Shown in pieces: positions 46,685-56,951 of a DNA stretch of 64,000 nucleotides. Source of the stretch: Strongylocentrotus purpuratus (taxonomy: Eukaryota > Echinodermata > Echinoidea > Camarodonta > Strongylocentrotidae); the NCBI RefSeq assembly GCF_000002235.5, contig NW_022145611.1, positions 22,481,298-22,545,297 on the forward strand, written 5' to 3'. How positions within the stretch are numbered: the stretch's first letter is position 1; the number at the start of each line of letters is the position of its first letter. A program made the translations under genes and the position numbers. The notes under the pieces were generated by a model that did no database searches, had not been told where the DNA came from, and worked only from the letters and a program-made list of their open reading frames with translations.

Positions 46685-47143
46685 TTACCTCTTGAAATCC
46701 TCGCTATTTCTTGACTTCCTGACAAGGATAAGTTGATCGATTTCATCGAGACGTTTGTTGAGAGAATCAGCTCTTTTAGCCAAGCTGCTCATCCCTCCAC
46801 GGAGTTCACCAACCTCCCGTCCAATACCAGTATTCTCCTTCTTTAGTTTGACGCTCGACGAATGACAGCTACTCACTCGAGACTTCGCCTGTGAGAAACC
46901 ATCTCCTGTGTTGGTAAAACTCTTCTCCAGTGTCATCTGTTTGGTGTAAAGCTCCCAAGTTTTTTCTCGAAGAACGGCCACTTTTCCCGCCATATGCTTC
47001 ATTTCGACAAAGGTAGCATATTCAGGCGGGGGTGGTTGCTGCATGGTGTGTTCGATGATCATGGCTCGACGATCGGCTGTATTGAGTGTAAACTGTGGTG
47101 GTCTCTCTCTCTTACGAAGCGATGTGGCTGGTGCTAACATCAT
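46685..47143 (-). CDS. Uncharacterised coiled-coil protein, 5' coding exon
   Basis: The start is ATG at 47143 (ATGATG). It encodes 152 residues. The N-terminus is basic and Pro-containing (LAPATSLRKRERPPQFTLNT), with MIIEHTMQQPPPPEYATFVE in the middle. A heptad-rich coiled coil fills the C-terminal half (VGELRGGMSSLAKRADSLNK, then RLDEIDQLILV). The frame ends either at TAA in AAG AGG TAA (46687-46685) or, more likely, by splicing at the donor AG|GTAACA after 46689. Codon use and composition are clearly protein-like, unlike the surrounding DNA. I do not recognise the family. A TATATAT motif lies about 130 bp upstream on this strand. It is divergent from nothing identifiable. Function unknown; a structural or complex-forming role is only a guess from the coiled coil. 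Confidence 0.7.
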   Translation of the reverse strand: MMLAPATSLRKRERPPQFTLNTADRRAMIIEHTMQQPPPPEYATFVEMKHMAGKVAVLREKTWELYTKQMTLEKSFTNTGDGFSQAKSRVSSCHSSSVKLKKENTGIGREVGELRGGMSSLAKRADSLNKRLDEIDQLILVRKSRNSEDFKR

Positions 47144-47350
47144 GTCTGTTGGTTTGGGTGAACGCGTTACTCTCCTGATTCAACAGGTCGATGATAAACG
47201 AAATGAATCTGACAGCCGTCAATAACAGGTCAAAGATTTAAACGCGGTATGACGATCATCCGGCACTTGATATATATGGACTCGAAATAAAGACGTCCGG
47301 TTAAAATTAATCTCGCTCACCCATACAAGCACGGAGGGTGTCTAAAAATC
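47144..47350 (-). promoter_or_regulatory. Probable promoter and 5' leader of the coiled-coil gene
   Basis: The sequence upstream of the ATG has more CpG than its surroundings (GAACGCGTTACTC, AACGCGGTATGACG, AGACGTCCGG on the plus strand). An AT-rich TATATAT block lies at about 47269-47278. The transcription start is not visible. Confidence 0.3.
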
Positions 47351-48255
47351 ACTAGAGAACATTCGAGGAGAAAATTATTCACTGACGGATTTCAATCAAC
47401 AGTGTGGTCCAAGTATATGCAATGAATACCAGTCAAATCAACCGAGAGACCTGGAGAGGTGAACTTTATTTTATGATCCAATCAAGAGTAAGAACCTGAA
47501 GACATTCGATGTATACTGAAACTGTGTCTGGATGTATACAGTTCCAAAGAGATGGTGCTTGTAAATGACCTTCTAAATAAGTTGATGATTTAGACTAAAA
47601 TTATTACTATTTTCCTTCATGAAATCATTCCATGAAAGTTAAACATTTCCAGTAAGAAATAAGTTCCTGAAGGCATTCGTTCCTGTAAACTCCTTTCATT
47701 TCGGTCTTTCTAAATCAACTATCCGCTATGATCTGGTCGGAAATTTTCATAATATTTATAGAGACTTCCTAAATCTGCGTATTCAGCCAATAAGCATTAA
47801 GCAGGGCGTGATTGAAAAACTCACTACCCACTAATCAGATAGTTTATATTGCTTGCACAAGGTCTAATATATGCTGAGCCCCTTTCAGCTGGCTTCGTGC
47901 CCAGTCATTCAGTTCATATTAACCCTTCTATTCTCATCCTCTCAACTTGAAACAAGAATAGAATTGTAGCATAATTATATTATCACTCTATGACACGCAT
48001 ATTTATTGTTTGGTTAATCTGATTTCCGTTTTGAGAGTCTAACTGAAATATCAACACAGGCATTATGGCAAGGCATTGAAGGAGTTCAGACATTTTGGGG
48101 TGGTAATATTTTTCAAAAAATTATAGCCTGCTCTGGTTCTCCCGCCTCTCAAATAGGACCGACTATAGATAACCTCTTAATAAAAATTACTAAGAAGGTC
48201 TGACACCTTTGATCCACGGATTTCTTCCCGATCATTCTTAAGTCTCTTTTACCAC
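47351..48255. other. No supported gene
   Basis: AT-rich intergenic sequence upstream of the coiled-coil gene. No ORF, repeat or motif stands out. Confidence 0.4.
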
Positions 48256-48806
48256 TTAAAGGGATAGTTGAGTTCTGTTTTCAGAACGCAAATGCCTTCA
48301 AAGTGCATGGTTATTGCTCTTATTCTTATCTATGGCATATCTAGTGTCTTTTTAAGACCTAACATTACTATGAAGGTAGTTTTAGACCCCAATTTTTTTT
48401 TAAATTTAGCCAATACGATCATACCGATTTAGCTCCACTTTTAAAAAATACGGTGATCGTTAATCAATTAATTAATTAAAAATAACAATCCATTGGCCGG
48501 CTGGTTGTGCGTAATATAACCAACACGAAAAAGCCAACATCGGCATTAGCAAAAATACAACGTAAAAGGCGCCATTTCTTTTTCTAACGGTTTTTTCAAA
48601 TTATTGAATATTTGTGGTGGTACACAAATATTAGAAATGGTTATATTTATGGATATTTCGGACGTCTCTGAACCGATTTTGACCCAACAAAGATGATTTT
48701 GTCATTCAGATATTATGTTCTTTCAAATTTGACACTCAGTTTTTCATTATCTCACAAAAAAAAAATGTGTAGCGCCCTCTGCAACAGAACACAACTATCC
48801 CTTTAA
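48256..48806. mobile_element. TTAA-flanked MITE, TTAAAGGGATAGTTG family
   Basis: Left TTAAAGGGATAGTTGAGTTC and right GAACACAACTATCCCTTTAA are inverted repeats of about 24 bp with one mismatch. Each ends in TTAA (48256-48259 and 48803-48806). The 551-bp element has no ORF. TTAA flanks suggest piggyBac-type mobilisation. Confidence 0.65.
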
Positions 48807-49842
48807 CTTGATCCCCATCCCTCCTTCCCAATTGTAAATCAACCTATGCCCCATGACTATCAAGAAAATTACTCTCACGAAATAAATATGGGTGTCATAT
48901 ACTTGGCTCGTCAAAAAATATGACAAGTCTGAAGTTCACCATAAAGACATATTAGATCTATTTTCATTGTGGTTCTATTTTCAGCATCAGTGACATTGTC
49001 ACATCCTGTATTACATTGATTTATTGTTTTGTTGGAAACGGTAAGAAAGTACCCTTGGAAGAAACCCCGGGCTTCAGACAGACGAACAATTGTTCTATAT
49101 AATGAACAGGAGTAATGCCATGCAGAGTTGAGATGTAGAGTTATCACGATAAGTAAGGGCTGCACCCAATCCCTGACCTAGCAAGTTCATGTCTGATGGG
49201 CGTTTCATACTTGGTTTGCGAGGAAAACACAAGGTTGTATGTTGAAAATATTAAGATAAGAAAAAGGATGGGTAAGGCCATGATCAGTCCAGAATAAATA
49301 AACTTTTAAAGTTCTAAATTTTCCCACTATACATAAATTAGCAGCACCTTTTAAGGGTATAAAAATCAGGTTAAACTTTTAAAAGTGATTGTGCCGGTCA
49401 GGAGGGAAATGAGCTGACTTAAATTTTGCTTAAATACTCGTATTGCGTGTGCTCTTTTCCATGGTAAAACCAACCTGTATCAAGCCAAGTTAATCACATA
49501 AATAAAGATTTTTAAAATTACTGACATCGGTTGTATGAGGTGGGTGGAAACGATGTCAGCGTAACATCACAGTAATCCCGTATACACCTCAAAAAGTTTG
49601 ATGAGTACATTCTTGTAATAATTAAGGAGACGTCAAACTACATTAATCATTCTTCTTGTTTTCCCCTTTTCGACCCTCCTCACCATGCGCTGATTGTTAA
49701 TTGTTTAACACAAGGTGACAGATACTCACCACAGGTATGACAGGCGATGGAGCTGAGGAAATAAAGGGGGGAGAATGTAGATACAATAATAAAAGAATAA
49801 AGAAAATTGTTGTGGTTTTACAATTTTCAAGTTTTAAAGAGA

Positions 49843-49896
49843 AATAAAGACCATGATAGAGAAATAAAGACCATGAACGAAAATTAAAGACCATGA
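49843..49896 (+). repeat. ~24-bp tandem repeat
   Basis: GAGAAATAAAGACCATGA occurs twice and a diverged third copy (GAAAATTAAAGACCATGA) follows. It abuts the start of the LINE fragment. Confidence 0.7.
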
Positions 49897-50310
49897 CCAA
49901 TTACGAAGGGCAGGTTTAAATCAGATTGATATGTGCAGATACTATGTGGCATGCATTAGATCGGTGTTAGAGTATGCTTGCCAAGTATTTCATGGAGGTC
50001 TGACCAAAGAACAATCCGAAATGTTAGAGTCCATCCAAAAAAAAGCAGTTAGAATTATTTCACCTGGACTATCATACTCTGACGCCCTTGCTTTCTTAAC
50101 CTCCAATCCCTTTCTGAACTTAGACAAAAACTATGCCTTAATTTGTTTACCCAAATTCGTAACCCCAGCCACATGCTAAACCATCTTCTTCCTGCTCCAA
50201 GAGAAACAAGATACTCTCTTCGGAACAGCAAAGACCTGTACCCTCCCAAATGCAAAACTAATAGATACAAAAATAGCTTCATACCCTGGTGTCTGTTTAA
50301 TCTACAATGA
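49897..50310 (+). pseudogene. LINE reverse transcriptase C-terminal region, one frameshift
   Basis: The first frame reads RRAGLNQIDMCRYYVACIRS, then VLEYACQVFHGGLTKEQSE, then LESIQKKAVRIISPGLSYSD. After about 50115 the frame shifts and continues LRQKLCLNLFTQIRNPSHML to a stop at 50308-50310 (ending IPWCLFNLQ). The IRSVLEYAxxVFHxxLTKEQSExLExIQKxAxRII pattern is characteristic of jockey/CR1-clade non-LTR retrotransposons. The catalytic part is missing, so it is a 5'-truncated, dead copy. Confidence 0.82.
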
Positions 50311-51385
50311 TCTTGCCAAATTTAATGTATTTTTATTGTCCTTTTTATTGAGTATATTCTCGTTAATCAAATGTAATAATTTTAATAAGAAGACATCAAT
50401 CCTATTTTACATATTTGTAATTATCATACGACACCGTTTTATTAGTGTCTTCAAACTTTGAAAAGGGTATTAAATTTAATTAATAATCATTATTGCCAAT
50501 TTTATATTGAATTAAAGTACCGTTTAGACATTTTACTTAAGTTACACACTTGTTCATTATATGAATTTTAAAATAATTGAGAATGTAACAAATTCGATAT
50601 CAATTGAATTTGTCTGGATTAATTTTTACAAATAATGCATTATACCACCACTCAATTTGGGTTTACTGTCTTTTTTTTTTTCCTTCAAAATATTCCTCAA
50701 TTGTAACTGTTCTGAACAATACGTTGATGTCAGTTGATATATGATTATTGGTCCATATATTTATGTTTAAATCTTTTTTTACATATCTGTTATTATTATA
50801 AGACACCGGTTTATTAGTATCAAACTTGGGGGTACTTGTATTCAAGCTTTGTACATGGTATTACATTTAATTAATAATCATTATTGCCAATTTTATATTG
50901 AATTGAGGTGCCGTGTAGATGTTTTACTTAAAATTACACACTTGTTTATTATATGTATTTTATAATAATTTAGAATGTAACAAATTTAATACCTATTGAA
51001 TTTGACTGGACATATATATATTTTTATTTTTTTTTTTTTTTTTAATACGGATAATGCATTATACCACCACTCAATTTGGGTTTACTGTCTCTCTTTTTCT
51101 TTCAAAATCTTTCTCAATTTTAATTGTTGAACAATACGTTGATGTCAGTTGATATATGATTATTGGTCCTGTGAAGTCCTATGTACCTTTTAATTATGTT
51201 TAAATGCGATTGCTCTTGAGTGTTGTTTTTTTCTTCTTTTCATATCTATGTATTTAAAGTGTCAATTTATACAGTTTTATTGTACAGAATATATATACAT
51301 ATAACTATATTGTGAACCATTTATATGCCTGCCTTTTTTACTGTATGAAATCCAACTTAAGGTTGCAATAAATGAATGATTTAAT
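50311..51385 (+). mobile_element. LINE 3' UTR with a ~0.4-kb tandem duplication
   Basis: Following the polymerase stop, a segment of about 0.37 to 0.42 kb is present twice (about 50405-50775 and 50776-51175). Shared words are TTAATTAATAATCATTATTG (about 50475 and 50867), CATTATACCACCACTCAATT (about 50638 and 51057) and CAATACGTTGATGTCAGTTG. The second copy differs by poly-T length and substitutions. The sequence ends near GCAATAAATGAATGATTTA, a typical LINE tail. Confidence 0.65.
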
Positions 51386-51480
51386 ATGACAGTCATACAA
51401 ACAGAAGTCCCGAGATTAAAGGCAAACTGCACATGGTATGTGGTATGACATTTTATGTCACTTTGATTGGGGAAGTGGTA

Positions 51481-51492
51481 GGGGGGGGGGGG
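51481..51492. repeat. Poly-G run
   Basis: About a dozen G bases; no gene context. Confidence 0.7.
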
Positions 51493-52202
51493 TCTCAAGA
51501 ACATTCAACATTGAGCAGACCAAGGTTTAACTGCCGTCGCTATTCACCATATCCGCAATCGATTGGATTCGGAATAATCAGTAAGCGAGCGGGATTAGAG
51601 GAAAGCGAATTAATTTGATTAGCCCTCACCCGAAAATAGTATTTCAAGTTATACACTCCTGTTTAGCTACGTGATATTAACCAAAATGTATAAAACCTTG
51701 TACTTTTGATGTCTGCGTAGTTTTGCATAACATGTCTGAGCTTTGGCTGATATCCTTCAATTAATGAAATTACATTTTTTTTAAACCAATAGATAAATAG
51801 CCCCTTTAACATGTTTTAACCACTAGACACATGTTATGAATTGGAAAAATCTATTTAAAGGAGGATAACGGTTTGTTCACTGGGTTCATCTAACTGGGTG
51901 AGGAATGCAATATTAACAAGGACTAAGTACTTGAAGCATACGTCATAATGAATTAAATATTTGCACCGTTTGATTTATAATTTCGCGGAACATGTGAAGA
52001 CGGAAATAATTTATTAATGGATATCAAATTGATGACGAAATTATTAGGCTTACATGTAAACGGCATTTGAAGGAAAATAAAGGAGGCGTGAGAGAGAGAG
52101 AGTGGGGCGACAGACATAAATTAGGAATTGAATGGAAAAAGGGGTATAAACAATTTATTGGTGGAGGGGAAAGGGGAATAGAGCATAGACAGTGTATATA
52201 GG

Positions 52203-52242
52203 AGAGAAGGAGAGGGAGAGAGAGAGAGAGAGAGAGAGAGAC
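52203..52242. repeat. GA microsatellite
   Basis: Pure GA run; a smaller one is at 52089-52102. Confidence 0.9.
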
Positions 52243-53219
52243 CTGACTTGTATTAATTATTATATTTTCTGCTCATAATTTCAGATATGCTGAATAATAT
52301 AATCTACTCTTGTTTTCCGTTACTCCCTAAATAAAGACACACTGACAATGAATAAGGGCGGTCTACGTTTATTGACTTGAGATGGTCTTAAAACAGAATG
52401 ATGAACTATTTTTTTTCAACCATAATCTTCTGAAAGACAATAGAAGAAGCTACGTTTATTTTTATCTTTCTCTATTTATGACTTAAGTATACCATCTTGC
52501 CAAAGATTCAGAATATTATTTATCTTGTTTTTTGTATAATGAGCCAGGCACCTTCCATCGTTGTATTTAGTTGAGTTAATGTAAATTGGTATGTAGATAT
52601 AACTTTTAACTTTATAGACGGCGACCTCACTAATTTAAAGGTCTGTTCAATTCTATACCAGGCAGCCTTTTTTTTATATAATGTTTTATTTTTAATTGAA
52701 TAGACTTGATCTGGGCCTGGACTGCAATCACTCTGAAGATTACCGAGTCGCGTTATTATTTAGAAGGGTATTATTAATATCTAAGCCAATTGAAATAGAC
52801 AAATTGATGTTAATTTCATAATACCATGATATTCACATGACGTACACTCATCTGCTATTCTTGTCTTTCCCATATTACACCACAAACACAGAATTAATCT
52901 TCAATCCAATAATACGCTCAAACAAACATTGAAACCACCTGTTCAATGTTTCATGTGACGTGCATGGATTTTCTTTGATAGCCCCAATGGATACCATTAA
53001 AGCATGAGGTCTTACGTGGGTTAGGATGAAATGAATTTGATAATAAAACTATTCTGGCACCTATTTTGAGGGTGATTTTCAGTTAAAGGGTGGATATAGT
53101 TCATTGTTGACACATACATATGATTTTTTCTTCTAAATACTACACTCTAATGAGGCTGAAAAAATTTCATGTAGGTTATAACTTTGTTCTGTAATTTTCG
53201 AGAAATCACAAGCTTAGTG

Positions 53220-53593
53220 TTAAAGGTAAAGACCAGTTATGGTCATGCGATTGCGTTGTGAAAGAAACGTTGTGGAATCGATCAGAAAAGGTTGATCATC
53301 TAGCATCTAGCATCTGCAAGGTTCTGGAATCATCAAAATGATAAGAAATTTGGCCCATTCTTCGTAAAGTTACAAGCACTATACACAGAAAGATGTATAT
53401 GGGACTACCCTATATCTCTCACAGACCATGAGAGAAACAAATTTACCAAATATATGAATTAGTAGGCGGTTTCCCGGCAAATTTTTTATCATCATGTATT
53501 AGTCAAAACATATTCTTTCACATGATTGGTAATGAGAGCTTCCATTTCATTTTTTGAAATTGGGGCGTTTCCAATACTGGTCTTTACCTTTAA
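53220..53593. mobile_element. TTAA-flanked MITE, TTAAAGGTAAAGACCAGT family
   Basis: Left TTAAAGGTAAAGACCAGTTA and right ATACTGGTCTTTACCTTTAA are inverted repeats. TTAA is at both edges (53220-53223 and 53590-53593). 374 bp. The plus-strand ORF beginning near 53526 starts inside the element and is not taken as a gene. Confidence 0.65.
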
Positions 53594-53951
53594 TTTTGTA
53601 AGGATATATTTTGCTTCTCATATCGCGCTCTCAGACCACACATACGGTGCTTATATCGCTGTTACCCCAGCTCTAGTTAGGATACCGCTGCCGGTGCTCA
53701 CGTGCATTCAAGGAAGTCTTTCCTATAGATACCTTTCTCGAGAGTGGAAGAAAAAATTATGTCTTGCCAAAGGGCATAAGTGCTGTACACATGAATTTTC
53801 TCATCCCCAGTTAAATGTTCAAAACAATCTCTCGAGAACTGTCTGCTAGATAGAAATCCCTCTACGTTTTATAGGTGATTACAAATCGGGAAAATAAATA
53901 GAATAAAATGTTCTTCCCTTCTGACTATATAAGTAAATATTCATATTGGAG

Positions 53952-54307
53952 CAGGGGCGTACGCAGGATTTTTTCAAGGGGGGGGGGTTTTTAAAATCTG
54001 GTAAGCGGACACTGTTTTTTTTTTTTTGGTAGTCCAAAAAAAAATCGCAACGACTCAGTCCACCGAAAAGTCACTCAGTGGGGGGGGGGGGGGGGGGGGG
54101 GGGGGGGTAAGCGGACACTTTTTTTTTTTTTTTGGTCTCGAAATTTGAAAATTTGACATTTTTTTTCTTGGGGGGGGGGGGGTAAGGTCTCTTTACGTTA
54201 GCCGAAGGGGGGGGGGGTTTAGTTTTTTTTTTAGGGGGGTTTACACACATAAAAATACCAAAGGGGGGGTTTGAACCCCCAACCCCCCCCCCCTGCGTAC
54301 GCCCCTG
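53952..54307. mobile_element. hAT-type MITE with CAGGGGCGTACGCAGG ends
   Basis: The ends CAGGGGCGTACGCAGG and CCTGCGTACGCCCCTG are perfect inverted repeats. They are flanked by an exact 8-bp duplication, TATTGGAG (53944-53951 and 54308-54315), the hAT signature. The interior is made of G runs (one of 28 at 54080-54107), T runs and repeats of GTAAGCGGACACT. The Pro/Lys-rich minus-strand ORF is an artefact of these runs. Confidence 0.85.
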
Positions 54308-54407
54308 TATTGGAGTCATTAAATGAAAGTGATACCAAAATTGTTATATATAATGTGAAGGTTTTCAAATACATGTATACGGTACTCTGGCAATGTATTT
54401 GATTGCC

Positions 54408-54535
54408 TTAAAGGTACTATGTCCCATTTGCAGGCCAACAAAATGAAAAGGTTAAATTCCTACGGCATTTGAAAGATAAAACTAATTTATAACTTCCCTT
54501 TAAAAAAAAGGGGGGGGGGGCTTAGCTTGAAAATA
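54408..54535. mobile_element. Solo end of the TTAA palindrome family
   Basis: TTAAAGGTACTATGTCCCAT starts at 54408. The next 120 bp match the left side of unit 2 of the palindrome at 40859-40975 (AAATTCCAACGGCATTTGAA there, AAATTCCTACGGCATTTGAA here). The far end is missing. A G run lies at 54510-54519. Confidence 0.6.
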
Positions 54536-54842
54536 TTGTCAAAGTGTTCGCTTGTAATCGTAATTGCCCACCTACTTACCCCTTACATGGATATAATAAT
54601 GGCTGCAGGAATCAATGTTAATTCGCAATTGCGTGTGAGTTAGCGCCATCTACGATTACTGGACAGGCTCGTTGATTGTTTCAATTCCCAGGTTTCAAGA
54701 AGACAGCTTGATATAGACAATCTTACCAGCAGTCATACTGCCATCTGTATTCGGTCTTAGCACTTACAGAACAGGAGTTTTATTTAGAGTTTTAAAAAAG
54801 ATAATAATAATTGAGAAGTTGTCGGTACTGATTTGATTTCAG

Positions 54843-55030
54843 AGTAACTGGGCCAGTTCAAAGTCTTCAAACTGTAATCAAACAAAGATTTGAAGATGTG
54901 AAAAAGCAAAGGGAAGAAAACAATCTCATAAAACAAACTACAGCGGTCAGGCAAACCCAAATCCATCTTCCATCTCAACAAGTGAAGAGAATTCCCGCAT
55001 CCGACATCCCTCCCATCTTATACACAATGG
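54843..55030 (+). CDS. Orphan coding exon of an unidentified gene
   Basis: The acceptor ATTTGATTTCAG ends at 54842; the donor GTACAT starts at 55031. The 188 nt run from phase 2 to phase 1. The frame reads VTGPVQSLQTVIKQRFEDVK, KQREENNLIKQTTAVRQTQI and HLPSQQVKRIPASDIPPILY, then TM. Composition is clearly protein-like (Gln/Lys/Glu-rich helix then a Pro/Ile segment). I recognise no family. No matching upstream or downstream exon on this strand could be joined within the window, so the gene would extend through long introns or this is a relic. If the donor is not used, the frame runs to TGA near 55070. Confidence 0.45.
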
Positions 55031-56160
55031 GTACATACAAAATATTTGTTTCTTTTATCGTTCTGACATGATTTGAACAGTGATGATCTGCTTATGATAC
55101 AAATCGATCGCATTCCAATCCACTCGCCAAAATTTACACTAGGTCTATTTCACGTTCGATACAGTGAATTACTTTAATGTATTGATATAAATCCTTTATG
55201 TTGTTTATTACTCACATATTCTGGTTATATGCCATCTGTTTACATTGTTTTTAGCGCCATTTGAGACAATTCTATGTCTCCTTTGAACAATGAATCTTTA
55301 ACAGTATACTTTAACAGGTGTATCAACATCGATTACTGAACGATTGCCTTCATCACAATCACAGATGACGTTAAAGATGAATTAGATTCTAAACCTCTTC
55401 CTCTTGCTTCAAGTTGTTCATTGTTTATTTACCACTCGTTAACACTCGAAACATCTCACCAAGTCTGATACAAATTAGATTAGCAGCGCAAGTGACGTTT
55501 TATTCTCAAGCCAAGTGACTAAACATGAACATCAAATGGGCCGTTTAATCTGTCTGATAATCAAACTGTGTCCAATTAGGACACTTGACTCGTAATTCAA
55601 TGCCATATTCTCCATTGACACGTAGCTTGGGTTTAGTTACAGACGATAATGTCTTCATTAACTTACTCCCGACGGGGGTGTTTATGGCAGTAACTTCTTC
55701 TCATTTGATGTCAACAGTGATACGCACTCACATGCATCAGGTGAAACCCGCATTCAACTGAACTTCAACCATCCTTGTATTGAATTATCTGAGGTTTTCA
55801 CTTGCAGTCACCGCTCAACCTTTGAAATATAGCTTCTCCCCGTTCACAATTTATCGGGTTTTCCAATGTTTATTCTATATAATTAATTATGTATGTATGT
55901 ATGTATCACGGCGAGTTCGAGGTGGCGAGGGATGATCTTTTAACCACGTCTTATTTATTTCTATCAAAATAATATGCAGACAATTTATTTCATATCCCTT
56001 GCTGAATGTTTACCGTTCCACTATATGGTTTATTGCAGGTTTGAGGGTGAGGCACGTTTTTTTTTTATTGGACAAATATGATTTTTATGTAAAAAAAAAA
56101 AATAAATTGCATGATGGCTGTTAAAAAAAAAAAAATCCTCTTTGAAATTTATATTCTCTC
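55031..56160. other. No supported gene
   Basis: AT-rich, with a (GTAT)n tract at 55889-55906 and A/T runs near 56055-56125. No coding or mobile element is recognised. Confidence 0.5.
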
Positions 56161-56177
56161 CCTATCTCCCCCTCCTC

Positions 56178-56229
<52 letters not shown>

Positions 56230-56245
56230 ATATATATATATATTT
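56160..56245. repeat. CT then TA microsatellite
   Basis: A long CT run to about 56226, followed by TATATA to about 56244. Confidence 0.9.
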
Positions 56246-56687
56246 ATATATTCCATCCTTGTGCTCTCCCTTTATCCTCAATCATAACATTTCCCACTCC
56301 CTTCTTATATCTCCCCCACCCATCTCCCCGACAGTTACGCAGTTCGTTTGTAACAGATATGATGCTGAAACCAGCAAGCGCGGATGGCGCTACACTTGAA
56401 ACACGATACAGAAAGAATGTAATGAGAGCTCACTAGAACTAGGGCGTATCCACGATTCTGTAAACGGGAGAGAGTGAGAGGGGGGGGGGGGGGGGTGGGG
56501 CACGCACAACTACACAAATTATGTGACGAGCATAAAAATGATTTTGAAGTTAGCACTGTTGGGATTTTGATGAAGAGAAATAACTTACAAAGCATGCAGA
56601 TTTCGGATGTATTTTGGTTCTATGAAGGTGGGGCATTTCTTGTTACGATTGATTTATATTTTTAATGGAAGAATATCACAAAACATC

Positions 56688-56951
56688 GGAGTGTTGGCTC
56701 AGTCAGTAGAGCGTCCGCCTCACAACCGGGAGGTTGTGGGTTCGAACCCCGGCCGCGTCATACCAAAAGACGTTAAAAGATGGGAGTTGTTGCTACCTTG
56801 TTTGGCGTTCAACAATAAGGGATAGAGCAACGTCGATCTGGCGCTGCTCAGTGGCTGCCGGGCTCACGATCAATTGGGCAAAAAGAATTTCCGTTTCGGT
56901 TTAATAAAATTTGGAGTGGACTATTAGGCTATTATTATTATTATTATTATC
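56688..56951 (+). mobile_element. tRNA-derived SINE, near full length
   Basis: An A box (TGGCTCAGTCAG at 56695-56706) and a B box (GGTTCGAACCC at 56739-56749) form an internal Pol III promoter. The head resembles a tRNA with CCTCACAA in the anticodon-loop region, but the T-arm and acceptor pairing is broken, so it is not a working tRNA. The body has GAGCAACGTCGATCTGGCGC and GGGCAAAAAGAATTTCCGTT. The tail is GACTATTAGGC followed by about seven TTA units. Confidence 0.85.

Noticed and set aside
48911..49165. Minus-strand 84-codon ORF with several N-glycosylation-like sites
   Set aside because: No paired splice sites and no recognised domain. The N-rich stretch can arise in AT-rich DNA.
54071..54319. 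Pro/Lys-rich minus-strand ORF
   Set aside because: It lies inside the hAT MITE and is made by homopolymer runs.
56436..56480. GGGCGTATCCACG followed by a G run, resembling the hAT MITE end at 53952
   Set aside because: Only a partial similarity, with no second terminus and no target duplication.
56688..56762. A functional tRNA gene
   Set aside because: T-arm and acceptor pairing are broken, and a SINE body with a (TTA)n tail follows.
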